A DNA stretch of 50,294 nucleotides. It comes from Micromonospora sp. BL4. GTDB lineage: Bacteria > Actinomycetota > Actinomycetes > Mycobacteriales > Micromonosporaceae. The position numbers and the translations under genes are program-made. The stretch's first letter is position 1. Every line of letters starts with the position of its first letter. Where the stretch lies: contig NZ_RCVJ01000139.1 in the NCBI RefSeq assembly GCF_003667505.1, positions 1-50,294 of the forward strand, written 5' to 3'. This document shows positions 33,985-43,545 of this stretch, one piece after another. The notes under the pieces are model-generated. The model was not told the DNA's origin, did not search any database, and saw only the letters and a program-made list of their open reading frames with translations.

Positions 33985-34889
33985 GAGTACTCGATCCGAT
34001 CGCGCCGGCCGACCCGCAGCGACAGCGCCGCCACCGAGAGGGTCAGGAAGAACATCACCACGCCGATGGCCGAGGCGTAGCCGAACTTGGTTTCGCTGCC
34101 GAAGGCGGTGTCGTACATCCGTACGCCGATCACGTCGGTGGAGAAGTTCGGCCCGCCGTTGGTCATCAACTGCACGAGGATGAACCCGTCCAGGGCGAAG
34201 ATGGCCAGGTAGACCCAGGCGACCTGGACGGTGTCCCAGAGCAGCGGCAGCGTGACCCGGCGTAGCGTGGTGAACCGGGACGCGCCGTCGAGCAGCACCG
34301 CCTCGTAGATCTCCTTGGGAACGGCCGACATGGCCGCGCCGAACAGCACCACGTAGAAACCGACGTTGCTCCAGACCATCACGGCCAGCACGCACCAGAA
34401 GGCGGTCGCCGGGTCGCCGAGCCAGGTCGGCGCGGGGAGGCCGAGGGCGTGCAGCCCACTGGTGAGCAGCCCCTGGTTGGGGTGGTAGACCTCCTTCCAG
34501 AGCAGCGCGATGATCACCACGGAGAGCACCTGCGGGAAGAAGTACACCGTGCGGTAGAGCGCACCGCCGCGTACCCCGGTCACACCGGCGCGGCCCTTGC
34601 GCCCACCCATGGCGAGCATGGTGGCGAAGAAGAGCCCGAGCACGATGGTCAGCACCGGCACCAGCGCCAGCAGAATCGCGTTGTTCTGCAACGCGTTCCA
34701 GACGTACCCGTCGTTCCACAGGGTCTTGAAGTTCGCCAGGCCGACCGAGTTGGCGTCGGCCGAGTAGCCGAGCCAGTCGGTGGTGGAGATCTGGAACGCC
34801 TGGAGGTACGGCGACACGACGAAGACGATGTACAGCAGCACCGGCGGCACCAGGAAGGTGACGATCAGCGGCCACTTGCCATGTCTCAC
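33981..34889 (-). CDS. ngcF: Sugar ABC transporter permease NgcF-like
   Basis: A 302-residue MalF-type permease with six helices and the EAA-loop EAVLLDGASRFTTLRRVTLPLL. It starts with GTG at 34889 and follows the binding-protein gene after a 62-base gap that contains a perfect hairpin. It is probably expressed at a lower level than the binding protein. The closest functional match is the NgcEFG N-acetylglucosamine/diacetylchitobiose system, judged from the binding protein. Confidence 0.88.
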   Translation of the reverse strand: MRHGKWPLIVTFLVPPVLLYIVFVVSPYLQAFQISTTDWLGYSADANSVGLANFKTLWNDGYVWNALQNNAILLALVPVLTIVLGLFFATMLAMGGRKGRAGVTGVRGGALYRTVYFFPQVLSVVIIALLWKEVYHPNQGLLTSGLHALGLPAPTWLGDPATAFWCVLAVMVWSNVGFYVVLFGAAMSAVPKEIYEAVLLDGASRFTTLRRVTLPLLWDTVQVAWVYLAIFALDGFILVQLMTNGGPNFSTDVIGVRMYDTAFGSETKFGYASAIGVVMFFLTLSVAALSLRVGRRDRIEYS

Positions 34890-34914
34890 GATGAGGACCT
34901 ACTTCCCGTGGTGC

Positions 34915-34945
34915 GGCCGGTGGGGGCCGTCCGCCCCCACCGGCC
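34915..34945 (-). terminator. Intercistronic hairpin between ngcE and ngcF
   Basis: A perfect 13-bp stem (34915-34927 with 34933-34945) and 5-base loop, 6 bases after the ngcE stop on the coding strand. No T run follows it, so it fits a partial terminator or 3' mRNA-stabilising structure that keeps binding protein in excess over permeases. Confidence 0.75.
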
Positions 34946-34951
34946 GGGGCG

Positions 34952-36367
34952 TCACGCTGCCCGCTTGAACTTCTTGATCGAGCTGTCCTGGGCGATCGAG
35001 TCGGCGCCCTTCTGGCACTGGTCGAGGAAGTCCGCCGGGCCGATCCGGCCGCTGAAGAACTCGCCGCACGCGGCGTCGACGAGGTTGCGCTCCAGCTTGC
35101 GGTAGAAGTTGTTGTAGACCCAGTTGAAGCCGTTGGCGCCGGACGCGTCCAGTGCCTTGACCACGGTGCTCAGCCCGTACGGCAGCTCGACGCCCTCGGT
35201 GGCGCCGGCCACCACGGTGAGGCTGGCGACCTTCTTCGTGAAGTCCTGGGCGCCCTTCTTGGACAGCATGGTCCGGAAGTACTCCAGGCCGCCGGCGACG
35301 TTGCGGGCCTTGGCCGGCACCATGAACGGCTCGCCGGCGGTGCCCCGGATCGCCTCGAACGGCAGCTTGTCGCCGCTGCCCAGGCTCGGCGTCGGCGCGA
35401 TGGTCATGTTGAAGCCGGCCGGGGTGACGTCCTTCTGCTCGCTCTCCAGCCAGGAGCCGCAGGAGATGAACGCGGCCTTGCCCTGGCACCAGGCCGTCTG
35501 CGACTGCTTGTGGTCGAGGCCGGGCGAGCCCTCCAGGATGTACTTGTCCTTGACGATCTGGTGCCAGGCGTCGGCAGCGGCCTTCATCGCGTCGGACTTC
35601 CAGGCGTTCGGCTCCAGGTTGTCGAGGGCGGTGGCCACCGACGGGCCGCCGAACTTGATCGCGGTGGAGATCAGCGGCCAGCTCATGTAGCGCGGGTGGA
35701 TGCCGGCGTACGTCCAGGGGGCGATGCCGGCGGCCTTGATCTGCTTGCAGAGCGCGATGTGGTCGTCCCAGGTCTTGGCGTACTCCCACTTGCGATCCGT
35801 GAACAGCTTGCTGGAGTGCCAGATGCCGTACGCGGTGTAGGTGTAGTTCATCACCAGGAACTTGCCGTCGTACGAGCCGATCTCGACCGCGCCGGGCAGC
35901 AGGGTGTCCTTGACCGTCTTGCCGGGGACGTCGAGGCTCGGGGCGGCGAGCAGCTCGCCGAGGTCGGCGAGGGCGTTCTGGCTGACCAGGCCGTTGAAGT
36001 CGATCTGGCCGGTGCCGGAGTTGTTGACCACGTCCGGCGGGGTGCCGTCGACGAAGCGCGGCTGGAGGGTCTTGCTGATCTCCTGGGTGACGGAGTGCTT
36101 GATCGTCGCCTTCGGGTACCGCTCGGTGTACATGGTCTCGTGGGCCTTGGCGTACTCATCGCCGAACCCACCGCCGAAGATCACCACCTCGAGCGGAGCG
36201 TCCTCCTTCACGCCGAGCGGGTTCTGCTCGCTCTTGGTGCCCTTGTAGGCGTTGGCGTCGCTCTTGTCGTCGCCGCCGCCGGTGGCGCAGCCCGTCAGCA
36301 GGCCGGCGGCGGGGGTGGCCAGCAGGCCGGCGGCGGCGCTGCGCCGCAGGATGTCACGCCTGTTCAT
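34952..36367 (-). CDS. ngcE: N-acetylglucosamine/diacetylchitobiose-binding lipoprotein NgcE-like
   Basis: A 471-residue extracellular solute-binding lipoprotein. The N-terminus has a twin-arginine-like NRRDILRR followed by a hydrophobic run and the lipobox LLTGC, so export may use the Tat route. The body matches the NgcE family as I recall it: GGGFGDEYAKAHETMYTERYP, DVVNNSGTGQIDFNGLV, YAGIHPRYMSWPL and FMVPAKARNVAGGLEYFRTMLSKKGAQDF. It should bind GlcNAc or chitobiose from chitin. GAGGAG precedes the ATG. No DasR-type operator was found upstream, in a 203-base gap to a divergent acyltransferase gene. Confidence 0.88.
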   Translation of the reverse strand: MNRRDILRRSAAAGLLATPAAGLLTGCATGGGDDKSDANAYKGTKSEQNPLGVKEDAPLEVVIFGGGFGDEYAKAHETMYTERYPKATIKHSVTQEISKTLQPRFVDGTPPDVVNNSGTGQIDFNGLVSQNALADLGELLAAPSLDVPGKTVKDTLLPGAVEIGSYDGKFLVMNYTYTAYGIWHSSKLFTDRKWEYAKTWDDHIALCKQIKAAGIAPWTYAGIHPRYMSWPLISTAIKFGGPSVATALDNLEPNAWKSDAMKAAADAWHQIVKDKYILEGSPGLDHKQSQTAWCQGKAAFISCGSWLESEQKDVTPAGFNMTIAPTPSLGSGDKLPFEAIRGTAGEPFMVPAKARNVAGGLEYFRTMLSKKGAQDFTKKVASLTVVAGATEGVELPYGLSTVVKALDASGANGFNWVYNNFYRKLERNLVDAACGEFFSGRIGPADFLDQCQKGADSIAQDSSIKKFKRAA

Positions 36368-36570
36368 GATGTCTCCTCGGGTCGGGTCGGGCGGGCGCCG
36401 GTGATGGGGGTGGCGTCCGTCGCATCGAGGCGCTGGGGGGGATGTGTTGCTTGTCTTCATTTGACACGAAGTCGTTGAAGAATTTCTACGGCAGCGACGC
36501 CCGGACTTCAACCCCCGGCAGCCGAACCGTTATCACCACCGGCCAACACCGGGTCGCATACCCTGAGGCG

Positions 36571-37968
36571 ATGCGCCGCCTGCGCCAGCTCGCGGAGCGC
36601 ACCCCGCCCAGCCGGGAGCGGTACATCGACCTGCTCCGCGCCCTGGCCATCACCATGGTCGTCCTCGGACACTGGGGCGTCACGGTGATCGAACGGGACG
36701 CCTCCGGTCGGCCCACCGGGCACTCCGCGCTCGGCGACCTGCCCTGGGCGTACCCGCTGACCTGGGTGGCCCAGGTGATGCCGGTCTTCTTCCTCGTCGG
36801 CGGCTACGCCAACGCGGCCTCGCTGACCCGGCTGCGGGCCCGCGACGGCGACGCCGCCGGCTGGCTGCTCGACCGCAGCGCCCGGCTGGTGCGCCCCACC
36901 AGCGTGCTGGTGCTGGTGCTCTGCGCCGCGGCGGCGGTGGCCCGGCTGCTCGACGCCGACCCGACCCGGATCCGAGAGGTGGTCTGGTTCGCCACCATCC
37001 CGCTCTGGTTCCTGGTCGCCTACCTGGCGGTGGTCGCGCTCACCCCACCGATGTACGCGCTGCACCGCCGCTTCGGCCTCGCCGTCCCGCTGGTGCTCGT
37101 CGCCCTGGTCGGCGTCGGCGACCTGGCCCGGCTGACCGGGCGGGAAGAGCTGGCGTACGGCAACTACCTGTTCGGCTGGCTGGCCGTGCACCAGCTCGGC
37201 TTCGCCTGGCACGACGCCCGCGCCGCCCCGCCCGGCGTGGCCGGAGCCGCCGGCCCGTCGGCGCCCGGCCATCCGGGGGTACGCCGACGCCGGCTGCCCA
37301 CCTCCCGCCGGGCCGGCGTGGTGTTCCTGGCCGGCGGGCTGGCCGCGCTGCTCCTGCTCACCGTGCTCGGCCCCTGGCCGGTGTCCATGCTGCACGTGCC
37401 CGGCGAGCGGCTGGACAACGCCGCGCCGCCCAGCCTCGCGCTGCTGGCCGTCGCCGCCACCCAGCTCGGCCTGATCCTGCTGCTACGCGGCCCGGCGGAG
37501 CGCCTGCTGCGCCGCACCGGCCCGTGGCAGCTCGTGATCGGGGTCAACCTGGTGGTGCTGACCGTCTTCCTCTGGCACCTGAGCGCCGCCGTCCTGCTGG
37601 TCGGCCTGCTCGACGCGACCGGGACGCTGCCCACCCCGGCGGTCGGCTCGGCGGCCTGGTGGGCGTGGCGGCTGCCCTGGCTGCTGCTGCTCGCGGTGGT
37701 CCTGGCGATCCTGGTCGCCATCTTCGGGCCGGTGGAGGCCCGCAGCAGCCGGCACCGCACCGCGCGCCGGGCCGGCGGCGGCACCACGACCCGGACGGCG
37801 CTGACCGTGGCCGGCTACGCCGCCGTGGTGGCCGCGCTGCTGATCAACAGCGCGACCCCGGCGCGAACCCCGGAACCGCTCGGCACGCCCGTCCCGGCGC
37901 TGCTGGCGTACCTGGCCGGGGCGGGCGTGCTGCGGCTGCTCAGGTCTGGGTGGGGAACCCGAGGTTGA
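36571..37968 (+). CDS. Membrane acyltransferase-3 family protein
   Basis: A 465-residue protein with about ten membrane helices, of the OafA-like acyltransferase_3 family. The N-terminal block RERYIDLLRALAITMVVLGHWG includes the conserved R.....RA.A...VV..H pattern with the catalytic-type His. Next comes VMPVFFLVGGYANAASL. Such proteins O-acetylate or acylate glycans, lipids or natural products; substrate unknown. ATG 36571 gives the family N-terminus. Its 3' end overlaps the convergent mmsA gene by 29 bases. Confidence 0.88.
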   Translation: MRRLRQLAERTPPSRERYIDLLRALAITMVVLGHWGVTVIERDASGRPTGHSALGDLPWAYPLTWVAQVMPVFFLVGGYANAASLTRLRARDGDAAGWLLDRSARLVRPTSVLVLVLCAAAAVARLLDADPTRIREVVWFATIPLWFLVAYLAVVALTPPMYALHRRFGLAVPLVLVALVGVGDLARLTGREELAYGNYLFGWLAVHQLGFAWHDARAAPPGVAGAAGPSAPGHPGVRRRRLPTSRRAGVVFLAGGLAALLLLTVLGPWPVSMLHVPGERLDNAAPPSLALLAVAATQLGLILLLRGPAERLLRRTGPWQLVIGVNLVVLTVFLWHLSAAVLLVGLLDATGTLPTPAVGSAAWWAWRLPWLLLLAVVLAILVAIFGPVEARSSRHRTARRAGGGTTTRTALTVAGYAAVVAALLINSATPARTPEPLGTPVPALLAYLAGAGVLRLLRSGWGTRG

Positions 37969-39427
37969 CGCCGCCGTGGCGCGGGTCCAGCCACCGGCTG
38001 GTGACCACCTTGCCTTGGGTGAAGAACCGCACCCCGTCCTCGCCGTGCGCGTGCAGGTCGCCGAAGAGCGAGGACTTCCAGCCGCCGAACGAGTGGTACG
38101 CCATCGGCACCGGGATCGGCACGTTGATCCCGACCATGCCCACCTCCACCTCGTGCTGGTAGCGCCGGGCCGCACCACCGTCGTTGGTGAAGATCGCCGT
38201 GCCGTTGCCGTACGGGCTGGCGTTGACCAGCTCCACCGCCTCGTCGTACGAGCCGACCCGGACCACGCTCAACACCGGCCCGAAGATCTCGTCCGTGTAG
38301 ATCGACATCTGCGGGGTCACCCGGTCGAACAGCGTCGGGCCCAGCCAGAAGCCGTCCGGGTCGCCGTCCGGCGTCACGTCCCGCCCGTCCACCACCGGCA
38401 CCGCGCCGGCGGCCACCCCGGCGTCCACGTAGGCGCGCACCTTCGCGGCGTGCGCGGCGGTGACCAGCGGGCCCATGTCGCAGCCGCGCCGGCCGTCGCC
38501 GGTACGCAGCCCGGCCAGCCGCGCGGCGATCCGCTCGACCAGCGCGTCCGCCACCGGCTCCACCGCCACCAGCACCGAGATGGCCATGCACCGCTCCCCC
38601 GCCGACCCGAACCCGGCGTTGACCGTCGCGTCGGCGGCCAGGTCCAGGTCGGCGTCGGGGAGCACCACCATGTGGTTCTTCGCCCCGCCGAGCGCCTGCA
38701 CCCGCTTGCCGGCGGCGGTGCCGCGCTGGTAGACGTACCGGGCGATCGGGGTGGAGCCGACGAACGACACCGACCGCACCTCCGGGTGGTCCAGCAGCGC
38801 GTCGACCGCCTCCTTGTCGCCGTTGACCACGTTCAGCACCCCGTCGGGCAGGCCCGCCTCGGCGAACCACTCGGCCAGCAGCAGCGCCGCGCTCGGGTCC
38901 TTCTCACTCGGCTTGAGCACCACCGCGTTGCCGCACGCCACCGCGACCGGCACGAACCACAGCGGCACCATCACCGGGAAGTTGAACGGGGAGATCACCG
39001 CGACCACCCCGAGCGGCTGCCGGATCGTGTACGAGTCGACCTCGGTGGAGACGTTCTCGCTGAACGCGCCGCGCAGCGCCGAGGGCAGGCCGCAGGCGTA
39101 CTCGATCACCTCCAGACCGCGCTGCACCTCCCCGGCGGCGTCGGCGAGCACCTTGCCGTGCTCGGCGGTGATCACCTCGGCGAGCCGGTCGCGGCGCGCG
39201 TGCACCAGCTCGCGGAACGCGAACAGCACCGCCGACCGCTTCGCCAGCGACGCGTCCCGCCACGACCGGGCGGCGAGCACGGCGGCCCGCACCGCGACGT
39301 CGACGTCCGCGGTCGAGGCCAGCTCCACCTCGGCGGTACGCCGACCGGTCGCCGGGTCGAACACGTCGCCACGCCGCTCGGACGTGCCGCCGACCCGCTT
39401 GCCGTCGATGAAGTGCCCGATGCTCAT
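37940..39427 (-). CDS. mmsA: CoA-acylating methylmalonate-semialdehyde dehydrogenase
   Basis: A 495-residue aldehyde dehydrogenase of the MmsA type, which converts methylmalonate or malonate semialdehyde to propionyl- or acetyl-CoA with NAD and CoA. Catalytic Cys280 is in GERCMAISV, preceded by GGAKNHMVVLPDADLD, and VEVGMVGINVPIPVPMAYHSFGGWKSSLFGDLHAHGEDGVRFFT (in about residues 425-470) is the family's diagnostic C-terminal block. It overlaps the upstream aminotransferase (ATGA), and the pair fits beta-alanine or valine/pyrimidine breakdown. Confidence 0.93.
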   Translation of the reverse strand: MSIGHFIDGKRVGGTSERRGDVFDPATGRRTAEVELASTADVDVAVRAAVLAARSWRDASLAKRSAVLFAFRELVHARRDRLAEVITAEHGKVLADAAGEVQRGLEVIEYACGLPSALRGAFSENVSTEVDSYTIRQPLGVVAVISPFNFPVMVPLWFVPVAVACGNAVVLKPSEKDPSAALLLAEWFAEAGLPDGVLNVVNGDKEAVDALLDHPEVRSVSFVGSTPIARYVYQRGTAAGKRVQALGGAKNHMVVLPDADLDLAADATVNAGFGSAGERCMAISVLVAVEPVADALVERIAARLAGLRTGDGRRGCDMGPLVTAAHAAKVRAYVDAGVAAGAVPVVDGRDVTPDGDPDGFWLGPTLFDRVTPQMSIYTDEIFGPVLSVVRVGSYDEAVELVNASPYGNGTAIFTNDGGAARRYQHEVEVGMVGINVPIPVPMAYHSFGGWKSSLFGDLHAHGEDGVRFFTQGKVVTSRWLDPRHGGVNLGFPTQT

Positions 39428-40722
39428 GCCGCCACCTCCGCCGCCGAGCGGATCGCGTCGACGAGGATCGCCAGACCCTCGCGGGCCTCCTCCTCGGTCA
39501 GCGTCAACGGTGGACCCATCCGCAGCACGTTGCCGTACAGGCCGCCCTTGCCCGCGAGCAGCCCGCCGTCGCGGCACGCCTCGAAGACGCGGTTCGTCAG
39601 CGCCGGATCGGGCTCGCTGGTGCCCGGCCGGACGAACTCGACGCCGAGCATCAGCCCCTTCCCGCGTACCTCGGCGACGCAGTCGAGACCGCCCACGGCG
39701 GACCGCAGGCCGTCGGCGAGGATCGCGCCGACCCGGGCCGCGTTCGCCTGGAGGTCGTGTGCGATCAGGTAGTCGAGCACCGCGTTGCCGGCCGCCGTGG
39801 AAATGGGGTTGCCGCCGAACGTGGAGAAGCTGATGGCCGGCACCGACTCCAGCACCTCGGCGCGCCCGACCACCCCGGCGAGGGCGAACCCGTTGCCGAT
39901 CCCCTTGGCGAAGGTGAGCAGGTCCGGGGTGACGCCGTGCGCCTGGTAGCCCCAGAAGTGCTCCCCGGTACGCCCCCAGCCGGTCTGCACCTCGTCGGCG
40001 ATGAACAGGATGCCGTGCTCGTCGAGGACCTTCTTCCAGCCCGCGAAGAGCCCGTCCGGCGGGTGCACGAAACCACCGACGCCCTGAATCGGCTCGGCGA
40101 TCAACGCCGCCACGTCGCCGGCGGTCTGGGTGGCCAGCACCTCGCGCAGGTCGTCCACCGCCGCGTCGACCTGCTCCTCGGCGCTCAGCCGGGCCAGCAG
40201 ACCACGCACCCGGTCGCCGGAGTGCAGCCAGGCCACCTGGAGGGGGTTGAGCCCGCTGGCCGACCAGTTGCGGTTGCCGGTGACGCCCATCGCCGCGTAC
40301 GACCGGCCGTGGTAGCTGTTGCGCACGGCCAGGATCTGGTGCGAGCGACGGTGGTTGGTGGCGACCAGCAGGGCGGCCTCGTTCGCCTCGGTGCCGGAGT
40401 TGGTGAAGAACACCCGCGCGTCCGGGATGCCGGAGCGCTGCGCGATCTTCTCGGCCAGCTCCACCTGCTGGCGGATCAGGTAGAGCGTCGAGGTGTGCGC
40501 GATGCCGGTGGCGAGCTGACGCTCGACCGCCTCCCGGATCTCCGGAATGTCGTAGCCGATCATGTTGGTCAGCACGCCGCCGAAGAAGTCCAGGTAGCTG
40601 CGGCCCTGGGCGTCGGTGACCCGGCGGCCCGAGCCGGACACCAGCTCGATCGGCTCGGCGTAGTACAGCGGCATCCAGGACGGGAGCACGGCCCGGTGCC
40701 GGGCCAGCAGGTCGTCGGTCAT
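39424..40722 (-). CDS. Class III PLP-dependent aminotransferase
   Basis: A 432-residue omega-type aminotransferase. PLP-binding Lys273 is in FAKGIGNGFALAG, and FIADEVQTGWGRTGEHFWG carries the conserved Asp. The coupling with MmsA suggests the beta-alanine or 3-aminoisobutyrate:pyruvate (AGXT2-like) reaction, producing malonate or methylmalonate semialdehyde for the next enzyme. GABA aminotransferase is an alternative. AAGGG stands 9 bases before the ATG. A 107-base gap separates it from the downstream membrane-protein gene on the right. Confidence 0.9.
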   Translation of the reverse strand: MTDDLLARHRAVLPSWMPLYYAEPIELVSGSGRRVTDAQGRSYLDFFGGVLTNMIGYDIPEIREAVERQLATGIAHTSTLYLIRQQVELAEKIAQRSGIPDARVFFTNSGTEANEAALLVATNHRRSHQILAVRNSYHGRSYAAMGVTGNRNWSASGLNPLQVAWLHSGDRVRGLLARLSAEEQVDAAVDDLREVLATQTAGDVAALIAEPIQGVGGFVHPPDGLFAGWKKVLDEHGILFIADEVQTGWGRTGEHFWGYQAHGVTPDLLTFAKGIGNGFALAGVVGRAEVLESVPAISFSTFGGNPISTAAGNAVLDYLIAHDLQANAARVGAILADGLRSAVGGLDCVAEVRGKGLMLGVEFVRPGTSEPDPALTNRVFEACRDGGLLAGKGGLYGNVLRMGPPLTLTEEEAREGLAILVDAIRSAAEVAA

Positions 40723-40829
40723 CGTGGCAACCCTTCAGCGGCGTTCGTGGATACCGCACGCTCCCACCGGCGGCCGGTGTGGACAACTGCCACTGTGTAG
40801 CGCAGCGCGCACCCGTCCCTGACAGTGCG

Positions 40830-41585
40830 TCAGCCGGCCGCGGTGGCGCTCCTGCGGCTACGGATCACGCCGACCCGCGTGGCCGCGTGCAGCGCCCCGG
40901 CCACCAGCGCGAAGGCCACCCAGCCGGCGGCCAGGGCGGCGACCGGCGGGCCGTCCTGCCACCGGTGGTACGCCGCCAGGAAAGCGACCAGCGCCAGGCT
41001 GTTGCGGGCGAAGTGCCGGGTGAACGCCACCAGGTCGCGGCGGCTCTCCACGGCCACCAGCACCCCGGAGTACGGAAACGTCACCACCATCGCGCGCAGC
41101 AGCTCGCCGAGCAGCCCGGTGAGCGTCGCGCCGAGCAGGATCACCAGCAGCTTGACCGGCGCCGGCAGTCGTCGCCCCGAATGCGCCCCGGTGACGGGCG
41201 CGGCGGGCTCGGGAGCGGGGTGGCGTCGGCGCAGCAGCAGCATCGCCAACGCCCAGAGCGCGACGGTGCCCACCAACGCCGGCGCGAACGGCACCGGCAC
41301 GGCGAGCAGGCCCGCGCTGAACGCCACGTACCCGGCGATCCCGGCGGCGTCGGCGAGCAGGATCGGCCAGCGCAGCCGGTGGTGGGTGACCGCCACGACG
41401 ACGAAGAACAGGTTGAGGCCGAGCACCCCGAGCAGTTGCGCGCCCTCCACCCGGTGCCCGGTGCTCACCAGGGCCAGCGACATCGGCAGCGGGAGACTGT
41501 AGACGAACGCCCGCAGGCGCACCGACCGGATCAGGCTCACCGCCCACACCACCGCCGTCACCAGCAGCACTGCGCTCACGGTCAT
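40830..41585 (-). CDS. Hypothetical polytopic membrane protein
   Basis: A 251-residue protein with about seven hydrophobic helices starting at residue 3. An Arg/His-rich cytoplasmic stretch near residue 125 (LLRRRHPAPEPAAPVTGAHSG) divides two halves. I do not recognise the family. It follows the 41611-42474 gene on the same strand by 25 bases, so the two are probably one operon and may form a membrane complex. Confidence 0.75.
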   Translation of the reverse strand: MTVSAVLLVTAVVWAVSLIRSVRLRAFVYSLPLPMSLALVSTGHRVEGAQLLGVLGLNLFFVVVAVTHHRLRWPILLADAAGIAGYVAFSAGLLAVPVPFAPALVGTVALWALAMLLLRRRHPAPEPAAPVTGAHSGRRLPAPVKLLVILLGATLTGLLGELLRAMVVTFPYSGVLVAVESRRDLVAFTRHFARNSLALVAFLAAYHRWQDGPPVAALAAGWVAFALVAGALHAATRVGVIRSRRSATAAG

Positions 41586-41610
41586 CGGCGGGCCCGCCCT
41601 CCGGTCGCGG

Positions 41611-42474
41611 TCAGTCCAGGAAGGTCGCGGCCTCGACGCAGGCCTCGAAGACGTCGGTGAGCCGGGCCAGGTCGGCGGCGTTGACCGAGTACTGGTTCTC
41701 GGTGATCTCACCGTGCGCGCTCATCACGCCCTCCCAGCACGCGGCGCCGTCCCACAGGGTCAGGTTGACGTGCCGGGAGGCCTCGACCACGCCCCACGGC
41801 AGCAGCCCCACCCGCACCCCGGCACGGCGCTGCGCCCGCACCAGCTCGTCCAGCTCGTCGGTCACCCCGGCGTGCAGGAAGACCCGGGTGATCCGTACGC
41901 CCCGGGCCAGCGCCTCGACGTTGGCCGCCCAGTAGTGCCGCCCGATGTCGCCACGCCACCAGCTCAACTCGCCGCTGGCCCTCGGCATCACGTTGGTCAC
42001 CGCGTCCAGCCGCCGTACGCACTCGCGGGTCGCGCCGAGCAGGTCCTGGAAGTCGTCGCCCGGCCGGATGATCCGCCCGGCGCGCAACTGCTCGGTCTGC
42101 GCCCGGAACCGTTCGAAGCGGCGTCGGGCCTCCTCGGCGACCCGGGTGCCCGGATGACGCTCGACCGCCTCCCGGGTGCCGGTGACCACCTCGGGCACCG
42201 CGTGCACCAGCCAGGACGGCCCCTCCAGCATCGTCCGCAGGTGGAAGCGGCGCTCGGCGCGGGCCAGCGAATCCACCAGCAGCGAGATGGTGGTGCCCAT
42301 CAGCCCGGCGAGCAGCGATTCGACCCCGGTCGCCGCGTTCGTCAGGTCCAACGTGACGGAGAGCGAGATCGACAGCAGGATGCCGACCAGGGCGACCGGG
42401 TCGGTGTGCGCCAGCAGCCGGACGAACCCGCCGGGCGGTCCGACCCGACGGGGTCGGTGGAGCAAATCGGTCAT
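41611..42474 (-). CDS. Hypothetical membrane-anchored protein
   Basis: A 287-residue protein with two close hydrophobic helices at about residues 24-65, then a soluble C-terminal domain. The segment GVRITRVFLHAG, followed by [16 protein letters not shown] and then an acidic strand-rich region, vaguely recalls phospholipase D-like or stress-effector domains, but no HKD motif is present. No function is claimed. GGGAGG lies about 8 bases before the ATG, and it is divergent from the next gene. Confidence 0.75.
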   Translation of the reverse strand: MTDLLHRPRRVGPPGGFVRLLAHTDPVALVGILLSISLSVTLDLTNAATGVESLLAGLMGTTISLLVDSLARAERRFHLRTMLEGPSWLVHAVPEVVTGTREAVERHPGTRVAEEARRRFERFRAQTEQLRAGRIIRPGDDFQDLLGATRECVRRLDAVTNVMPRASGELSWWRGDIGRHYWAANVEALARGVRITRVFLHAGVTDELDELVRAQRRAGVRVGLLPWGVVEASRHVNLTLWDGAACWEGVMSAHGEITENQYSVNAADLARLTDVFEACVEAATFLD

Positions 42475-42558
42475 CGAGGTACCTCCCGGGCGCCGACTGC
42501 CGCCAGGGTACGACGGGACGGCAAGAACGCCGTTCCGCCGGCCCGGTACGATCCGGCG

Positions 42559-43527
42559 GTGCCTGAGCTGCCCGTACCGCTGCCCATCCGGGTGTCGGGC
42601 GACCCGGCCGCCGGCATCGCCGGGTGGATCTGCGGGGAACCGATTCGCCGGCTGGTCGACCGCTTCGGCGGCAACTGGCCGGACGGCGACCTCGCCGACG
42701 TGCTCCGCTTCCTGGACGAGTTCTCCGCCCGACACTGGGACTTCCGGGGCGGCCGCGAGCGGCCCGACGCCCGGGAGCCGGACCTCGACCCCGCCACCGT
42801 CGAGCTGGTGCTCCAGGCGGCGGCGGCCCTCGGCCTGATCCGGCCGGTGGCGCCGGCCCGACCGGCGTACGCCCACCTGGTGGTTCTCGGCGGCCTGGCG
42901 CACGCCTGCGTGCGCCGGGTCGGGTACGCCGCGCACCTGCTGCGGGCCGGCGTGCCGGTGCGCGGCGAGGTCGCCGTGCTGGGCAGCTTCCGACCGCTGT
43001 CCGACTGGGAACGCCGGACGCTGGCCGACGCGGGCCTGCCCGCCGACGACACCGAGGTCGACGTGCTCGACACGGCCGTCCGGCGGGTGTTCGGGGTGGC
43101 CGCCCCCGCGGAGCAGGACGGTGTCGACACCGGGCACCCGCACCACTCCTGGTCGTCGCGGACCTATCGGCCGGAGGGCCTGCCGCCGGTGCGGGTGCTC
43201 GCCGCGCCGTCCAGCGAACCGCACCGGCGGCGCGCGCACACCGCCGACACGCAGCGATTCTGGGCCGGGCACGTCCAGCTCGCCCCGGGCGACGAGGTGC
43301 TGATGGTCACCGCGCCGATCTACGTGCCGTTCCAGCACTGCGACGCGCTACGCACCCTGGCCGTGCCGTACGGCTGCGGCATCGACACCGTCGGGGTGGA
43401 CCCGGCGCTGGCCGACCTGGCCGTGCTGCCCGAGCAGACGCTCACGCCGGGGCGCTACCTCCAGGAGATCCGCTCGGCGATCCGCTCGATGCGCGCCCTG
43501 CACACCGCCCTGACGCACCCGGCGTGA
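42559..43527 (+). CDS. Hypothetical protein, possibly DUF218/YdcF-like
   Basis: A 322-residue soluble protein. LVVLGGLAHACVRRVGYAAHLL, then VAVLGSFRPLSDWERRTL, RAHTADTQRFWAG and EVLMVTAPIYVPFQHCDALR follow a DUF218-like pattern (GG, RxxTAD, TxxxHxxR) only loosely, and the family assignment is tentative. Starts with GTG at 42559; earlier in-frame codons belong to the shadow of the divergent gene. It converges with the oxygenase gene 18 bases downstream. Confidence 0.75.
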   Translation: MPELPVPLPIRVSGDPAAGIAGWICGEPIRRLVDRFGGNWPDGDLADVLRFLDEFSARHWDFRGGRERPDAREPDLDPATVELVLQAAAALGLIRPVAPARPAYAHLVVLGGLAHACVRRVGYAAHLLRAGVPVRGEVAVLGSFRPLSDWERRTLADAGLPADDTEVDVLDTAVRRVFGVAAPAEQDGVDTGHPHHSWSSRTYRPEGLPPVRVLAAPSSEPHRRRAHTADTQRFWAGHVQLAPGDEVLMVTAPIYVPFQHCDALRTLAVPYGCGIDTVGVDPALADLAVLPEQTLTPGRYLQEIRSAIRSMRALHTALTHPA

Positions 43528-43545
43528 CACCGGCGCCGTGGCTCC

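Noticed and set aside
36368..36570. DasR-type operator upstream of ngcE
   Set aside because: I looked for the DasR consensus with its TGGTCTAGACCA core and found none. The region is only slightly richer in AT than its surroundings.
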